From Alistipes excrementigallinarum (GTDB lineage: Bacteria > Bacteroidota > Bacteroidia > Bacteroidales > Rikenellaceae): 64,000 bases of DNA. Numbering within the stretch: position 1 is the first letter of the stretch; every line of letters begins with the position of its first letter. Where the stretch lies: contig DXIP01000018.1 of NCBI GenBank assembly GCA_019112825.1, forward strand, positions 62,001-126,000, written 5' to 3'. Both the position numbers and the translations under genes were made by a program. Below are positions 1 to 7,876 of the stretch, in pieces. The notes beneath the pieces were generated by a model that worked only from the letters and a program-made list of their open reading frames with translations, ran no database searches and was not told where the DNA came from.

Positions 1-956
1 TCGAATACGGATTCCGGCTCCCGGCGGCGAAGGACAACCGGCCGCTGACCTTCTCGGAGTTCGAACAGCTGCAGGGCACCACCATCTACGTAAGCGCCAC
101 GCCGGCCGACTGGGAGCTGATGAAGAGCGAGGGTGTGGTCGTCGAGCAGTTGATTCGCCCCACGGGGCTTGTGGACCCGCCGCTCGAGGTCCGCGTGACG
201 CTCAACCAGATAGACGACCTGCTGGAGGAGATTGACCGCCGGGTCAAGCACGACGACAAGATTCTCGTGACGACCATCACCAAGCGGATGGCCGAGGAGC
301 TGTCGAAATACTTCGACCGCGTGGGTGTGCGCAACCGCTACATCCACTCGGATGTCGACACGCTGGAGCGCATCCAGATTCTCGAGGACCTGCGGGCCGG
401 CATGTTCGACGTGCTGGTGGGTGTCAACCTGCTGCGCGAAGGGCTCGACCTGCCGGAGGTGGCGCTCGTGGCGATTCTCGATGCCGACAAGGAGGGATTT
501 CTGCGCAACGTGCGCTCCATCACGCAGATTGCGGGCCGCGCCGCCCGCCATGCGCAGGGCAACGTCATCATGTACGGCGACACCTGCACCGAATCGATGC
601 GCTACGCCATCGAGCAGAGCAACCGCCGCCGCGACATCCAGGTGCGCTACAACATGGAGCACGGCATGCTGCCCCGCAAGGCGCAGAAGAGCGGCTCGGG
701 ACAGAGCACGCTGCTGGCGGGCAGAACCACGGGCGAATCGACGCCGACGGTCTACCCCATTGCGGAGGAGCACTACATGAGTGCGGCCGACATCCAGAAG
801 AGCTACGCGGCGAGCGAGAACATCGACGCGCTGATTGACAAGGCGCGGGCGGACATGGAGCGGGCGGCCAAGTCGCTCGACTTCCTGGCTGCGGCGAAGT
901 TCCGCGACCGGATGTACGAACTGCAGAAGCTGCGCGAGGAACGAAAGAGCCACTAA
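1..956 (+). CDS. uvrB: UvrB, excinuclease ABC subunit B (3' part)
   Basis: This is the C-terminal half (about 317 residues) of UvrB, the damage-verifying helicase-like subunit of nucleotide excision repair. The frame is open from base 3 and the start lies off the left edge; complete UvrB is usually about 670 residues. Visible blocks are the family's adhesion/helicase-2 region with LVDPPLEVR, TITKRMAEEL, LLREGLDLPEV and the motif VI-like QIAGRAAR. The last 35 or so residues (LDFLAAAKFRDRMYELQ) form the UVR domain that contacts UvrC. It converges on the gtrA-like gene, with only about 70 bases between them and no clear terminator. Identity is secure; only completeness is unknown. Confidence 0.97.
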   Translation, partial: EYGFRLPAAKDNRPLTFSEFEQLQGTTIYVSATPADWELMKSEGVVVEQLIRPTGLVDPPLEVRVTLNQIDDLLEEIDRRVKHDDKILVTTITKRMAEELSKYFDRVGVRNRYIHSDVDTLERIQILEDLRAGMFDVLVGVNLLREGLDLPEVALVAILDADKEGFLRNVRSITQIAGRAARHAQGNVIMYGDTCTESMRYAIEQSNRRRDIQVRYNMEHGMLPRKAQKSGSGQSTLLAGRTTGESTPTVYPIAEEHYMSAADIQKSYAASENIDALIDKARADMERAAKSLDFLAAAKFRDRMYELQKLREERKSH

Positions 957-1026
957 AGCGGCGGCCGGCGCGTCGTACCGGTCCAAATCATCCAATCAGG
1001 CAATCAGAAGAAAAGCCGCGAGGAGG

Positions 1027-1515
1027 TCACTCCTCGGCGGCGTGGCGGAAGGTGAAGTATTTGGCCGCCAGATAGCTGTAGACCATCGTGATGAGCGAGG
1101 CCAGCATCTGCGAAGGGGTTGCCCAGAAGCCGCACACATCCACGAAAAGTTTCAGACAGAGGTAGTTGACCACCACCGAACCCAGCACCGAGAGCAGGTA
1201 GCGGAAGAGCTGCGTGCCCCGCGGCAGCGGCGAGCGGCGGAAGGCGACGTGGCGGTTGAGCCAGAATCCCGAAAAGAAGGTGAACGGAAAGATGAAGAAC
1301 ATCGTGGCCACGTGGGGCGTGAGCACGACGAGTCCCAAATCGAGCAGCTTCTTATCGAACAGATAGTTGTAGGCGAGAAAGTAGCACCCCCATCCGAAGA
1401 CGACGTTGACTGCACCGCAGACGGCATAACGGTAGGTCTGCCGGGGCAGAATCGCCGCGACCGACTTCACGTAAAACCAGTCGACAACTTTGATTATCAG
1501 CTCCGAAAGGCTCAT
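1027..1515 (-). CDS. GtrA-like polytopic membrane protein
   Basis: A 162-residue protein with four predicted membrane helices, matching the GtrA/DPMS family. Members are thought to move lipid-linked sugars across the inner membrane or to assist cell-surface polysaccharide glycosyltransferases. Family-like features are the RYAVCGAVNVVFGWGCYF first helix and a conserved aromatic/basic end (AAKYFTFRH). I chose the ATG at 1515 because it overlaps the stop of the upstream SPOR gene as ATGA, the pattern of translational coupling. A GTG at 1533 would add six residues. It is the last gene of an lgt - HU/SPOR - gtrA operon. No glycosyltransferase is adjacent, so the substrate cannot be guessed. Confidence 0.85.
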   Translation of the reverse strand: MSLSELIIKVVDWFYVKSVAAILPRQTYRYAVCGAVNVVFGWGCYFLAYNYLFDKKLLDLGLVVLTPHVATMFFIFPFTFFSGFWLNRHVAFRRSPLPRGTQLFRYLLSVLGSVVVNYLCLKLFVDVCGFWATPSQMLASLITMVYSYLAAKYFTFRHAAEE

Positions 1516-2588
1516 TTTGCGGAGTATACCCACATCTCCGGGAAAGCGCTGCGGCCGGCGCGCATGAACTGACGGCTCGCCTCGACGTCATCCGACTCGA
1601 AGGGCGAAACCATGAACTTGCCGCCGAAGCGATAGACCGTACAGTGCATGGCCGGCTCCTTTTTGGCGGCAAGCGCGGCGGCCCGTTCGGCATTCTCCAG
1701 TGTCGAGTAGACACCCAGCACCACATAGTGACGCTTCGAGGTCATGCGAAGCGGCTCACCGGCCGGTGCAGCAGGCTTCGGCGCGGCAGCTAACTGCGCA
1801 GAGGGCTGTGCGGATGCGGCGGGTGCGGATGCGGCAGGTGCGGAAGCCGAAGGGTTGGCCGCTTCGGCCGAACGGGGAGCCGGGGCGCCCGTCGGAGCCC
1901 CCTTTGCAGCCGCGTCGGCGGTTGCTCCGGCGGCAATCGTTCCGGCAGCATTACCGGTTGCGGCAGTGGCATCGTTCCCGGTGGCAACTACCCCACCTTC
2001 GCCGGCAGCTGCATCTTCCGCAACGGAGCCGGCAGCGAGCGCCTCGCCGGCAGCCGGCTCGGAGACCTCGACGAACTCCGCTTCGGGCTCATCGAGCGGA
2101 TTGCGCTCCAGACCGAACTGGTAGACGAGCCCTCCGACGGCCAGCACCGCCGCAACGAGCCCCACCCAGACGCTCCAGTCGAGCCGGCGCGGCGTGTGGA
2201 CCCGCATGGGCCTGCGGCCCTGGGGGTTGAGCCGGCGGTCGAAGGCTTCGTCGGGGGTGAAGTTCTTGAATTTCAACTCGCCGACCCCCTCCATCACCAC
2301 TCCGTTCTCGGTCCGCACGCGGGAGAGCCAGCGTGCATAGATATCCTCGGCCGTCGCCTGGTCGCACCGGGCGGCACGGGCAATGGCATCGACGAGCGAC
2401 TCACCGCTGCGCTGCGAGGAGAAGTTGACCAGCCGCACGGGGGGCTGCACCTCCCGGCGCGAGAGCCGCCGGGCCGCCTGACGTTCGACGCGGAGCGTGC
2501 CCACATCGGGAAGCCAGACCACGCTGTTTGCCGCGAGCAGATTGCCAACCAGGCGGTTGACCTGCTCGACCATCGAATTGCCGTTCAT
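1512..2588 (-). CDS. HU-like domain / membrane anchor / SPOR domain protein
   Basis: A 358-residue three-part protein. Residues 1-115 resemble the HU/IHF-like domain of Bacteroidota HU-CCDC81 proteins (SMVEQVNRLVGNLLAANSVV, GVGELKFKNF). Residues about 137-158 form a single membrane helix (VWVGLVAAVLAVGGLVYQFG). A long Ala/Pro-rich linker follows to about residue 280, and the end is a SPOR domain (RHYVVLGVYSTLENAERAAA through FPEMWVYSAK). SPOR domains bind denuded peptidoglycan at division sites. The topology therefore places a possible nucleic-acid or protein-binding head in the cytoplasm and a septal-wall sensor in the periplasm. Start and stop overlap lgt and gtrA as ATGA junctions. The cell-division role is family inference; DNA binding is not shown. 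Confidence 0.85.
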   Translation of the reverse strand: MNGNSMVEQVNRLVGNLLAANSVVWLPDVGTLRVERQAARRLSRREVQPPVRLVNFSSQRSGESLVDAIARAARCDQATAEDIYARWLSRVRTENGVVMEGVGELKFKNFTPDEAFDRRLNPQGRRPMRVHTPRRLDWSVWVGLVAAVLAVGGLVYQFGLERNPLDEPEAEFVEVSEPAAGEALAAGSVAEDAAAGEGGVVATGNDATAATGNAAGTIAAGATADAAAKGAPTGAPAPRSAEAANPSASAPAASAPAASAQPSAQLAAAPKPAAPAGEPLRMTSKRHYVVLGVYSTLENAERAAALAAKKEPAMHCTVYRFGGKFMVSPFESDDVEASRQFMRAGRSAFPEMWVYSAK

Positions 2589-3487
2589 CGCTTATGCTTC
2601 TTTTCGGGTTTGGCCGCGGCGCTCTTTGCGGCGGGGTTCTTCGTCGCGGCGCTCTTTGCGGCGGGCGAATGCTGCACCGTCACCTCGGGGCGCGAATAGC
2701 CGCGGTAAATCATGTAGATGCCCAACAGGATGAAGGGGATGCTGAGCCACTGTCCCATATCGAGGTCCCAATCGCTTTCAAAGGATTCCTGCTTGGTCTT
2801 GATGAATTCGATGAAGAAGCGCGTGAGGAAGATGCCGAGCAGACCGATGCCGAAGAGCACCCCGGGACGGCGGCGCGCCGTATCATGCCGGTAGTAGAGC
2901 CAGGCCAGCAGCGCAAAGGTGGCCACATAGCAGAGCGCCTCGTAAATCTGGGTGGGATGGACCGCCTGGGGGGCGAATTCGTTCACCCACTTGACCGAAC
3001 GCACGAACTCGAAGCCCCACGGGAGGGTGGTCTCCGTACCGAAAATCTCGGAGTTGAAGAGGTTGCCCATGCGGACAATCGCACCGCCGATGCCCACGGC
3101 AATCATGATGCGGTCGAGCGACCAGATATAGGGCAGCTTGTTCTTGCGCGAGAAGAGCCACAGACCGATAAGCAGTCCGATGGCGGCGCCGTGGCTGGCC
3201 ATGCCGCCTTCGCGGAAGTCGGTGATGATGGTCCACGGACGGCTCAGATACGTCATCGTCTCGTAGAAGAGGCAGTGGCCCAGGCGTGCGCCGATGATGG
3301 TGGCCAGCGTGCCGTAGATGAAAATCGACTCCGAGACCTTCGAGGGGAGCCCCTCGCGTTTGCAGAAGTTGTCGAACAGCTTGGCGCCGACCAGAATTGC
3401 CAGCGCCCACATCAGTCCGTAATACCGGATATCGAAATCGCCAATCCGGAAGAAGACGGGATTGAAATCCCAAACGATACTCAACAC
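2585..3487 (-). CDS. lgt: Prolipoprotein diacylglyceryl transferase
   Basis: Lgt moves diacylglycerol from phosphatidylglycerol to the lipobox cysteine of prelipoproteins in the inner membrane. That is an essential step for the many lipoproteins encoded in this window. The 300-residue protein has the family's membrane helices and the signature GAIVRMGNLFNSEIFG, plus the ASHGAAIGLL histidine region. The start appears to be GTG at 3487 (or TTG at 3484); no in-frame ATG fits the family N-terminus. The last 30 or so residues are an Ala/Lys-rich tail (KSAATKNPAAKSAAAKPEKK) built from a near-perfect 30-base duplication, unusual for Lgt. First gene of a three-gene operon; I see no clear -7 box upstream. 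Confidence 0.95.
   Translation of the reverse strand: MLSIVWDFNPVFFRIGDFDIRYYGLMWALAILVGAKLFDNFCKREGLPSKVSESIFIYGTLATIIGARLGHCLFYETMTYLSRPWTIITDFREGGMASHGAAIGLLIGLWLFSRKNKLPYIWSLDRIMIAVGIGGAIVRMGNLFNSEIFGTETTLPWGFEFVRSVKWVNEFAPQAVHPTQIYEALCYVATFALLAWLYYRHDTARRRPGVLFGIGLLGIFLTRFFIEFIKTKQESFESDWDLDMGQWLSIPFILLGIYMIYRGYSRPEVTVQHSPAAKSAATKNPAAKSAAAKPEKKHKR
2615..2674. repeat. 30-base direct duplication inside the lgt 3' end
   Basis: A block beginning cgcggcgctctttgcggcgg occurs at 2615 and again at 2645. It makes two in-frame ten-codon units encoding the Ala/Lys tail of Lgt. The period is a multiple of three, so unit number can change without a frameshift. Confidence 0.75.
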
Positions 3488-3618
3488 GACAGAAAACGGG
3501 GTTTTAGAGTTGCTACATTAGTTTTTTTGCGGGATGCAGGCCCGACTGCGGCCTAGGCCGGCGTCAAGGGCCGCATCCAGAAGGGAGACAGCGTCCCCTG
3601 ACAGACAGATTGCGGAAA

Positions 3619-3653
3619 CGGGAGCTCGGGAGCGCTCCGCCGCCCGGCTCCCG
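3619..3653 (-). terminator. Hairpin downstream of the histidine kinase gene
   Basis: CGGGAGC with CGGG pairs with CCCG and GCTCCCG around a 12-base loop with one bulged base. On the minus strand it is followed by a short T run. It lies six bases past the kinase stop codon and fits an intrinsic terminator for the regulator - ribE - kinase operon. Confidence 0.55.
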
Positions 3654-3659
3654 CACGAT

Positions 3660-4712
3660 TTATTTCACGTCCGAGACATCGACCTTCTTGAGCGTGAAGG
3701 AGAAGGTGCTGCCCACGCCCAGCTCGCTGCGCACCGATATCCGCTCGCCGTGCGCCTCGATGATGTGCTTGACGATGGCCAGTCCGAGGCCCGTGCCGCC
3801 CTGCTCGCGCGAACGCGCCTTGTCGGTGCGGTAGAAGCGCTCGAAGACGCGCGGAATGTCCTCGCGGGCGATGCCCGTGCCGTTGTCCTCGACCTCGATG
3901 AGAATCTTGTCGAGCATGTCGCGGAAACGGATGCGCGTCAAACCGCCCTCCTTGCCGTAGTGAATCGAGTTGATAATCAGGTTGACGAAGACCTGACCGA
4001 TGAAGTGCTTGTCGGCCAGCACCCAGAAGGGCGAGGGGAGATTGTCGGCCCCCTTGACCTGGATGCGAATGTGCTTGCGGTCGGCCTCCATTTCGGCCTG
4101 CTCGGCAATCTCCTTGGCCAACGCCACCACGTCGAACTGCTCCATCTTCATGCGCGTCATGTTGCTCTCGAGCTTCGAAATCGTATCGAGGTCGTTGACG
4201 ATGTTAATCAGCCGGTCGATGCTCTTTTCGGCCCGCTCGAGGTACTTGCGGTTAATCAGCTCGTCCTCCAGCCCGCCGTCGAGCAGCGTCGAGATGTAGC
4301 CCTGGATGTTGAAAATCGGGGTCTTCAGCTCGTGGGCCACATTGCCCAGATACTGCTTGCGGAAGCGCTCGGCCTCCTTCAGACGGGCAATCTCCTTGTC
4401 GTTGGTGTCGGCCCAGGCGGTGAGCTCCTCGCCGATGTTCTCCACGTGCTTGTCGCGCAGTTCAGAGAGCACCTCGCGCGTATGGACGTCGCGCGAAAGG
4501 ACAATCGAGTAAATCGGCTTGAGCTTGTAGGCGACGTATTTGCGGATGATGAAGAGTGCCAGCAGCGCCATCACCACGAAGACAATCAGCGCGGCGCAGA
4601 GCGCCATCCACCACACCCCGTGCAGCAGAAGCATGCACGCGGCGACGCAGAGGGCCGAAATCAGACCGATAATCAGCGAAGCGCCCTCCTTGGTTTTGAT
4701 GCAGATTTTCAT
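3660..4712 (-). CDS. Membrane sensor histidine kinase
   Basis: A 350-residue two-component sensor kinase. Two close membrane helices occupy residues about 13-60 with almost no periplasmic loop, so the signal is probably sensed in or at the membrane. The HisKA box is NVAHELKTPIFNIQGYI, with the phosphorylated His in HELKTP. The HATPase domain shows N (LIINSIHYG), G1 (VEDNGTGI), F (FERFYRTDKAR) and G2 (GGTGLGLAIVKHI) boxes. The ATG at 4712 overlaps the ribE stop as ATGA. No response regulator lies nearby, so it is an orphan. PhoR-like; a PorY-type kinase of the Bacteroidota type IX secretion regulon is one possibility, but sequence alone does not decide it. Confidence 0.88.
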   Translation of the reverse strand: MKICIKTKEGASLIIGLISALCVAACMLLLHGVWWMALCAALIVFVVMALLALFIIRKYVAYKLKPIYSIVLSRDVHTREVLSELRDKHVENIGEELTAWADTNDKEIARLKEAERFRKQYLGNVAHELKTPIFNIQGYISTLLDGGLEDELINRKYLERAEKSIDRLINIVNDLDTISKLESNMTRMKMEQFDVVALAKEIAEQAEMEADRKHIRIQVKGADNLPSPFWVLADKHFIGQVFVNLIINSIHYGKEGGLTRIRFRDMLDKILIEVEDNGTGIAREDIPRVFERFYRTDKARSREQGGTGLGLAIVKHIIEAHGERISVRSELGVGSTFSFTLKKVDVSDVK

Positions 4713-5308
4713 GACTTCATGTAGTTTTGCATGAGACGGGCAATATACTTGCCGATGATGTCGAACTCGAGGTTGACCACCGAACCGGGCTCGATACGGC
4801 AGAAGTTCGTATGTTCGAACGTATAGGGGATAATCGCCACGCGGAACGACGTGGGGGTCGAGTCGCATACCGTCAGGCTCACGCCGTTGACCGTCACCGA
4901 ACCCTTCTCGACGGTGCAGAGACCGCCGCCCTGGGGCTTGTATTCGAACTTGAAGTACCAGCTGCCGTCGGCATCGCTCTTTTCGGTGCAGACGGCCGTC
5001 TGGTCGACATGGCCCTGAACGATGTGACCGTCGAGCAGTGCATCGGGCTTCATCGAACGCTCGAGGTTAACCAAATCACCCACACGGAGCAGCCCGAGGT
5101 TGCTCCTGTCGAGCGTCTCCTTCATCGCCGTTACGGTATAGGTGTCCTCCTTGATGTCCACAACCGTCAGACATACGCCGTTATGGGCGATGCTCTGGTC
5201 GATTTTGAGTTCGCTGCAGAAGTCGGCCCGCAGCGTAAAGTCCTTGTTCTGACGGTCCGTGCGGATGGCAACCACCTCGGCCGTACGCTCCACTATGCCT
5301 GAAAACAT
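4709..5308 (-). CDS. ribE: Riboflavin synthase, alpha subunit
   Basis: A 199-residue riboflavin synthase, which dismutates two 6,7-dimethyl-8-ribityllumazines into riboflavin and a pyrimidinedione. It begins with the invariant MFSGIVE. It has the family's two tandem lumazine-binding barrels: the first around NGVCLTVVD and the second around VNGVSLTVCD, each with its substrate-binding loop. Length is normal. It sits between an S24-like regulator (7-base gap) and a histidine kinase (4-base overlap), not beside other rib genes. The pathway is completed here by the stand-alone riboflavin kinase near 48.2 kb. I see no FMN riboswitch upstream. Confidence 0.95.
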   Translation of the reverse strand: MFSGIVERTAEVVAIRTDRQNKDFTLRADFCSELKIDQSIAHNGVCLTVVDIKEDTYTVTAMKETLDRSNLGLLRVGDLVNLERSMKPDALLDGHIVQGHVDQTAVCTEKSDADGSWYFKFEYKPQGGGLCTVEKGSVTVNGVSLTVCDSTPTSFRVAIIPYTFEHTNFCRIEPGSVVNLEFDIIGKYIARLMQNYMKS

Positions 5309-5315
5309 ATCTTGC

Positions 5316-5951
5316 TCAATAATTGATTATCAACTTGCCGTTCACGCGATAAACGGCATCCAAATCGTTCATGTCGACGAGCATGTCGTCGTAATTCGCG
5401 CGGTTGACGGCCACCAGGCGGAGCTTGCCCTCCTGCTCGGCGGCACGTACTATGCGCAAAGTTACAATTTTTCGGCTTACAATCGCATATTCTTCGCCGG
5501 GAATAATCGCTTCGGGGTCGATGCGCTTGAGCAGAACGACCGTTTCGGGGGGAATGGAGTCTCCCATGGCGCGACCGCGGTAGACCATCGCGAAGTCGCT
5601 CTCGACCGGACGGGCGAACGACAGGCAGAGCCATTCGTCGCTCTTGAGCCGCGCGAGCTGTGCGAGCCCCTGCTCGACATCGACGTCGTAGAAGGGAATC
5701 CGGGCGCCCCGCTCGCGCGAGTCGGCAAACATCTGACCCTCACCCGTAAGCAGCCACAGTTTGTCGATTTGGGGGAACTTGGCCACGATGCGGTTGGCCA
5801 CGTCGAACGAGATGCCGTTGTTGCCCCGCTTGATTTGGTAGAGATTCTCTCCGCGCGCGAGGCCGATGTAGCGGGCGAAATAGTTGGTAGTCATGTTCGC
5901 CCACTTGATGACGGCTTCGATACGCTCCCAATTATTTTCTTTTTCTCGCAT
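5316..5951 (-). CDS. XRE/S24-like (LexA/CI-type) transcriptional regulator
   Basis: A 211-residue regulator. An N-terminal helix-turn-helix occupies residues about 10-65 (YFARYIGLARGENLYQIKRG, with ANRIVAKFPQID). A C-terminal S24-like fold covers about 90-211. In LexA/CI proteins a Ser in a G-x-S-M motif and a downstream Lys self-cleave. Here the aligned site reads YRGRAMGDSIPP, with Ala at about residue 128, and the Lys segment reads KIVTLRIVR. The protease dyad therefore looks lost and the domain may serve only in dimerisation or ligand sensing. It heads an operon with ribE and the kinase, and its start lies within about 45 bases of the divergent tRNA-Arg. Confidence 0.82.
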   Translation of the reverse strand: MREKENNWERIEAVIKWANMTTNYFARYIGLARGENLYQIKRGNNGISFDVANRIVAKFPQIDKLWLLTGEGQMFADSRERGARIPFYDVDVEQGLAQLARLKSDEWLCLSFARPVESDFAMVYRGRAMGDSIPPETVVLLKRIDPEAIIPGEEYAIVSRKIVTLRIVRAAEQEGKLRLVAVNRANYDDMLVDMNDLDAVYRVNGKLIINY

Positions 5952-5979
5952 TTTTTTCGCGTAATTAAAATTTTTTTTG

Positions 5980-5987
5980 CATCTTTG
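5980..5987 (+). promoter_or_regulatory. -7 element for tRNA-Arg
   Basis: CATCTTTG matches the Bacteroidota consensus TAnnTTTG at seven of eight positions including spacers. It ends seven bases before the first base of the tRNA, so transcription would start at or just before the mature 5' end. Confidence 0.65.
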
Positions 5988-5994
5988 CAGTCCC

Positions 5995-6066
5995 GGTCCC
6001 GTAGTTCAATGGATAGAATATAAGATTCCGGTTCTTACGATAAAGGTTCGATTCCTTTCGGGACTA
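5995..6066 (+). tRNA. tRNA-Arg, anticodon CCG
   Basis: All four stems fold. The acceptor is GGTCCCG against CGGGACT (the first pair is G-U). The D stem is GTTC against GAAT with an AATGGATA loop. The anticodon stem TAAGA/TCTTA encloses TTCCGGT, so positions 34-36 are CCG and read the CGG arginine codon. The variable loop is CGAT, and the T stem AAAGG/CCTTT has the TTCGATT loop. The discriminator is A, and CCA is not encoded, so it must be added after transcription. It stands alone, not in a tRNA cluster. Confidence 0.93.
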
Positions 6067-6070
6067 CACA

Positions 6071-6098
6071 GCAGGCGCTTTCGAGTGCCTGCTTTTCG
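6071..6098 (+). terminator. Terminator of tRNA-Arg
   Basis: A nine-pair hairpin (GCAGGCGCT against AGTGCCTGC, one G-T pair) closed by a TTCG tetraloop and followed by TTTT. It starts four bases after the tRNA, so the tRNA is a single-gene transcript. Confidence 0.85.
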
Positions 6099-6241
6099 TT
6101 TATGGCCTCTTTCGTATGTTATAACGACAAAAATAATAACAAAAATCGAACGGGCAATAGAAAATATCAATTTTAATCCGAACCGTAACAGTTTCGGTAC
6201 GGTTTGCTCGTCTCTTCTTACACATCATAAGCACAAACGGA

Positions 6242-6268
6242 CACCCCGCCTCCTGTGAAGACGGGGTG
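6242..6268 (-). terminator. Hairpin downstream of the anti-sigma/barrel gene
   Basis: CACCCCG pairs with CGGGGTG around a 13-base loop, about 30 bases past the minus-strand stop at 6299. The minus-strand continuation is moderately T-rich. The rest of 6099-6241 is AT-richer than its surroundings and holds nothing I recognise. Confidence 0.5.
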
Positions 6269-6298
6269 CGAAGCGTAAGGAATCGCAAGTGTGCTGTT

Positions 6299-7876
6299 TC
6301 AGAATGAAAAACGCAAGCCCAGACGTAGCGTGAGGTCGAGCGGCGAATCGGTCCTCGCGGTCGTAAGGCGCGTCCGGGTCAGGTACCACGCCAGGTCGGG
6401 TTCGAAGTAGAGCCCCACGCGGCGGCTCAGGTCGTACTGCGCGCCCAGGGCGCCGCCGACCGACCACTGCAGGCCGGGTTCGTGCACCGCCGTCGAGCCG
6501 AAACGGGCGGCGACGCACATCTCGGCCATCACCCCTGCGCCAATATATAAGGAGAAGCCGCCACGCTGAAGGAAGCGCCAGTCGAGGCGCAGCGGAATGC
6601 CGATGAAGTGAAGCTGCTGGCCCACATCCTCCGAACTGATGCGCAGCTTCACGTCGGAGCGCAGCAGCGAGTAGTTGACTCCGCTGCCGAGCGAGAGCCC
6701 GTAAGGCAGCGCATAGCGGAACGAGAGGCCGAAGCTCAGCGTCTGATGGTGGCGGAACGAACATGTGGAGTTATCGGGGTATTCGAAACGGTGGTCCAAC
6801 ACCACGTCGTTGCTCACCGGAGCAACCAGTGCAGCGTAGGTTGCGGGGAGCGGAGCCGCACCGGTGGTCCGGGCAGCCTCGGGCGCACCCGAGGCAAAGG
6901 CGCCGAACGACATGCGGCGGGAGCCGCGCTCGGCGGCCGCATCCCGCTCCGTCCACGCCGCCTCCTGCCGGGGCGGATACCCCGACCTGCCGTCCGCCGC
7001 AGGCTCCCGACGACGGGACGGTTCCACGCGTCGGGAGGGTTCGGAACGCAGAGGCGTCTGCGTCGGGCGGCCAACCGCAACCGGGACCGCCGCAGGAGAG
7101 GCTGCAGGAGAGACTGCAGGGGAAGCGGCACTACCCTGCTTCCGCATGGCCAGCGCCGGCAGCGGCTCCACGACAGGCGCCTCCACGCGGCCCATCACGG
7201 CCAAAAGCGGCTCCTTCGAGAGGGGCCGTTCCATGAAATGCTCAGCCCGGGCTGCCCCCGTCCCAAGCGGCTTCTCCGCGTGTGCACCCTCTGCCGGCAA
7301 GGACTCCGTCCCGCTCCCTGGCCAGTGCAGAGCCGCACGGAGGCGCTCCGCCGCCCCGGCATTCCGGAATGTTCCGCTCCCTGCGGACTGCCGCGACGGA
7401 TTGCTCCAACCCGTTGAAGGGCCCAGCTCCGCTGCAGCGGTCACCACGTCCCACTCCGAGACCTCTTGCCCATCCGCGCCGCGCCGCTCAGTCCGGACGT
7501 CGGATGCCGAGACCGATACCGGACCCGATGCCGAACCCGATACCGGCTCCGCAACGAGTGCCGCAACCTCGCCGTCGCGAGGTCCGGATGCGGGAGGCAA
7601 GCCTCGGGATGCTCCGCTCCGGTCGTAAAGCAGCCAGCCTCCTCCGGCCAGCAGCGCCAGCAGTGCGGCCGCAGCCGCCGGGCGCAGCCACCGCAGAGAG
7701 CCTCCGGCGCCGCGGCCGCTCCGCTCCGATGCGTCCCGAAGGTCCGCCGGCGCGAAGGGGCGGGGGGCTGCTCCGAGCTCACGCTCCAACCGTGCCCACA
7801 CCTCCTCGGAGGGCTGCACCCCCGCTTCGCGCACGCTGCGCCGCAGTTCATCCGTCCAATCCCTGTTCCGTTTCAT
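6299..7876 (-). CDS. Anti-sigma-like / outer-membrane beta-barrel fusion protein
   Basis: A 525-residue protein of mixed architecture. Residues 1-60 are a charged cytoplasmic segment (WTDELRRSVREAGVQPSEEV) like the sigma-binding heads of Bacteroidota anti-sigma proteins. Residues about 64-87 form one membrane helix (AAAALLALLAGGGWLLYD). About 240 residues of low-complexity Ala/Pro/Arg/Ser linker follow. The last 185 or so residues look like a PorT/OMP_b-brl barrel with alternating aromatic strands, ending in a terminal Phe (LTLRLGLRFSF). Its start overlaps the stop of the ECF sigma gene as ATGA. It is probably the cognate regulator, with the barrel or barrel-like domain as sensor. Whether one chain can really span both membranes is untested. 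Confidence 0.78.
   Translation of the reverse strand: MKRNRDWTDELRRSVREAGVQPSEEVWARLERELGAAPRPFAPADLRDASERSGRGAGGSLRWLRPAAAAALLALLAGGGWLLYDRSGASRGLPPASGPRDGEVAALVAEPVSGSASGPVSVSASDVRTERRGADGQEVSEWDVVTAAAELGPSTGWSNPSRQSAGSGTFRNAGAAERLRAALHWPGSGTESLPAEGAHAEKPLGTGAARAEHFMERPLSKEPLLAVMGRVEAPVVEPLPALAMRKQGSAASPAVSPAASPAAVPVAVGRPTQTPLRSEPSRRVEPSRRREPAADGRSGYPPRQEAAWTERDAAAERGSRRMSFGAFASGAPEAARTTGAAPLPATYAALVAPVSNDVVLDHRFEYPDNSTCSFRHHQTLSFGLSFRYALPYGLSLGSGVNYSLLRSDVKLRISSEDVGQQLHFIGIPLRLDWRFLQRGGFSLYIGAGVMAEMCVAARFGSTAVHEPGLQWSVGGALGAQYDLSRRVGLYFEPDLAWYLTRTRLTTARTDSPLDLTLRLGLRFSF

Noticed and set aside
5952..6298. Integration site or mobile element at tRNA-Arg
   Set aside because: A lone tRNA next to AT-rich DNA is a classic attachment site, but no integrase, no repeat of the tRNA 3' end and no foreign genes are nearby.
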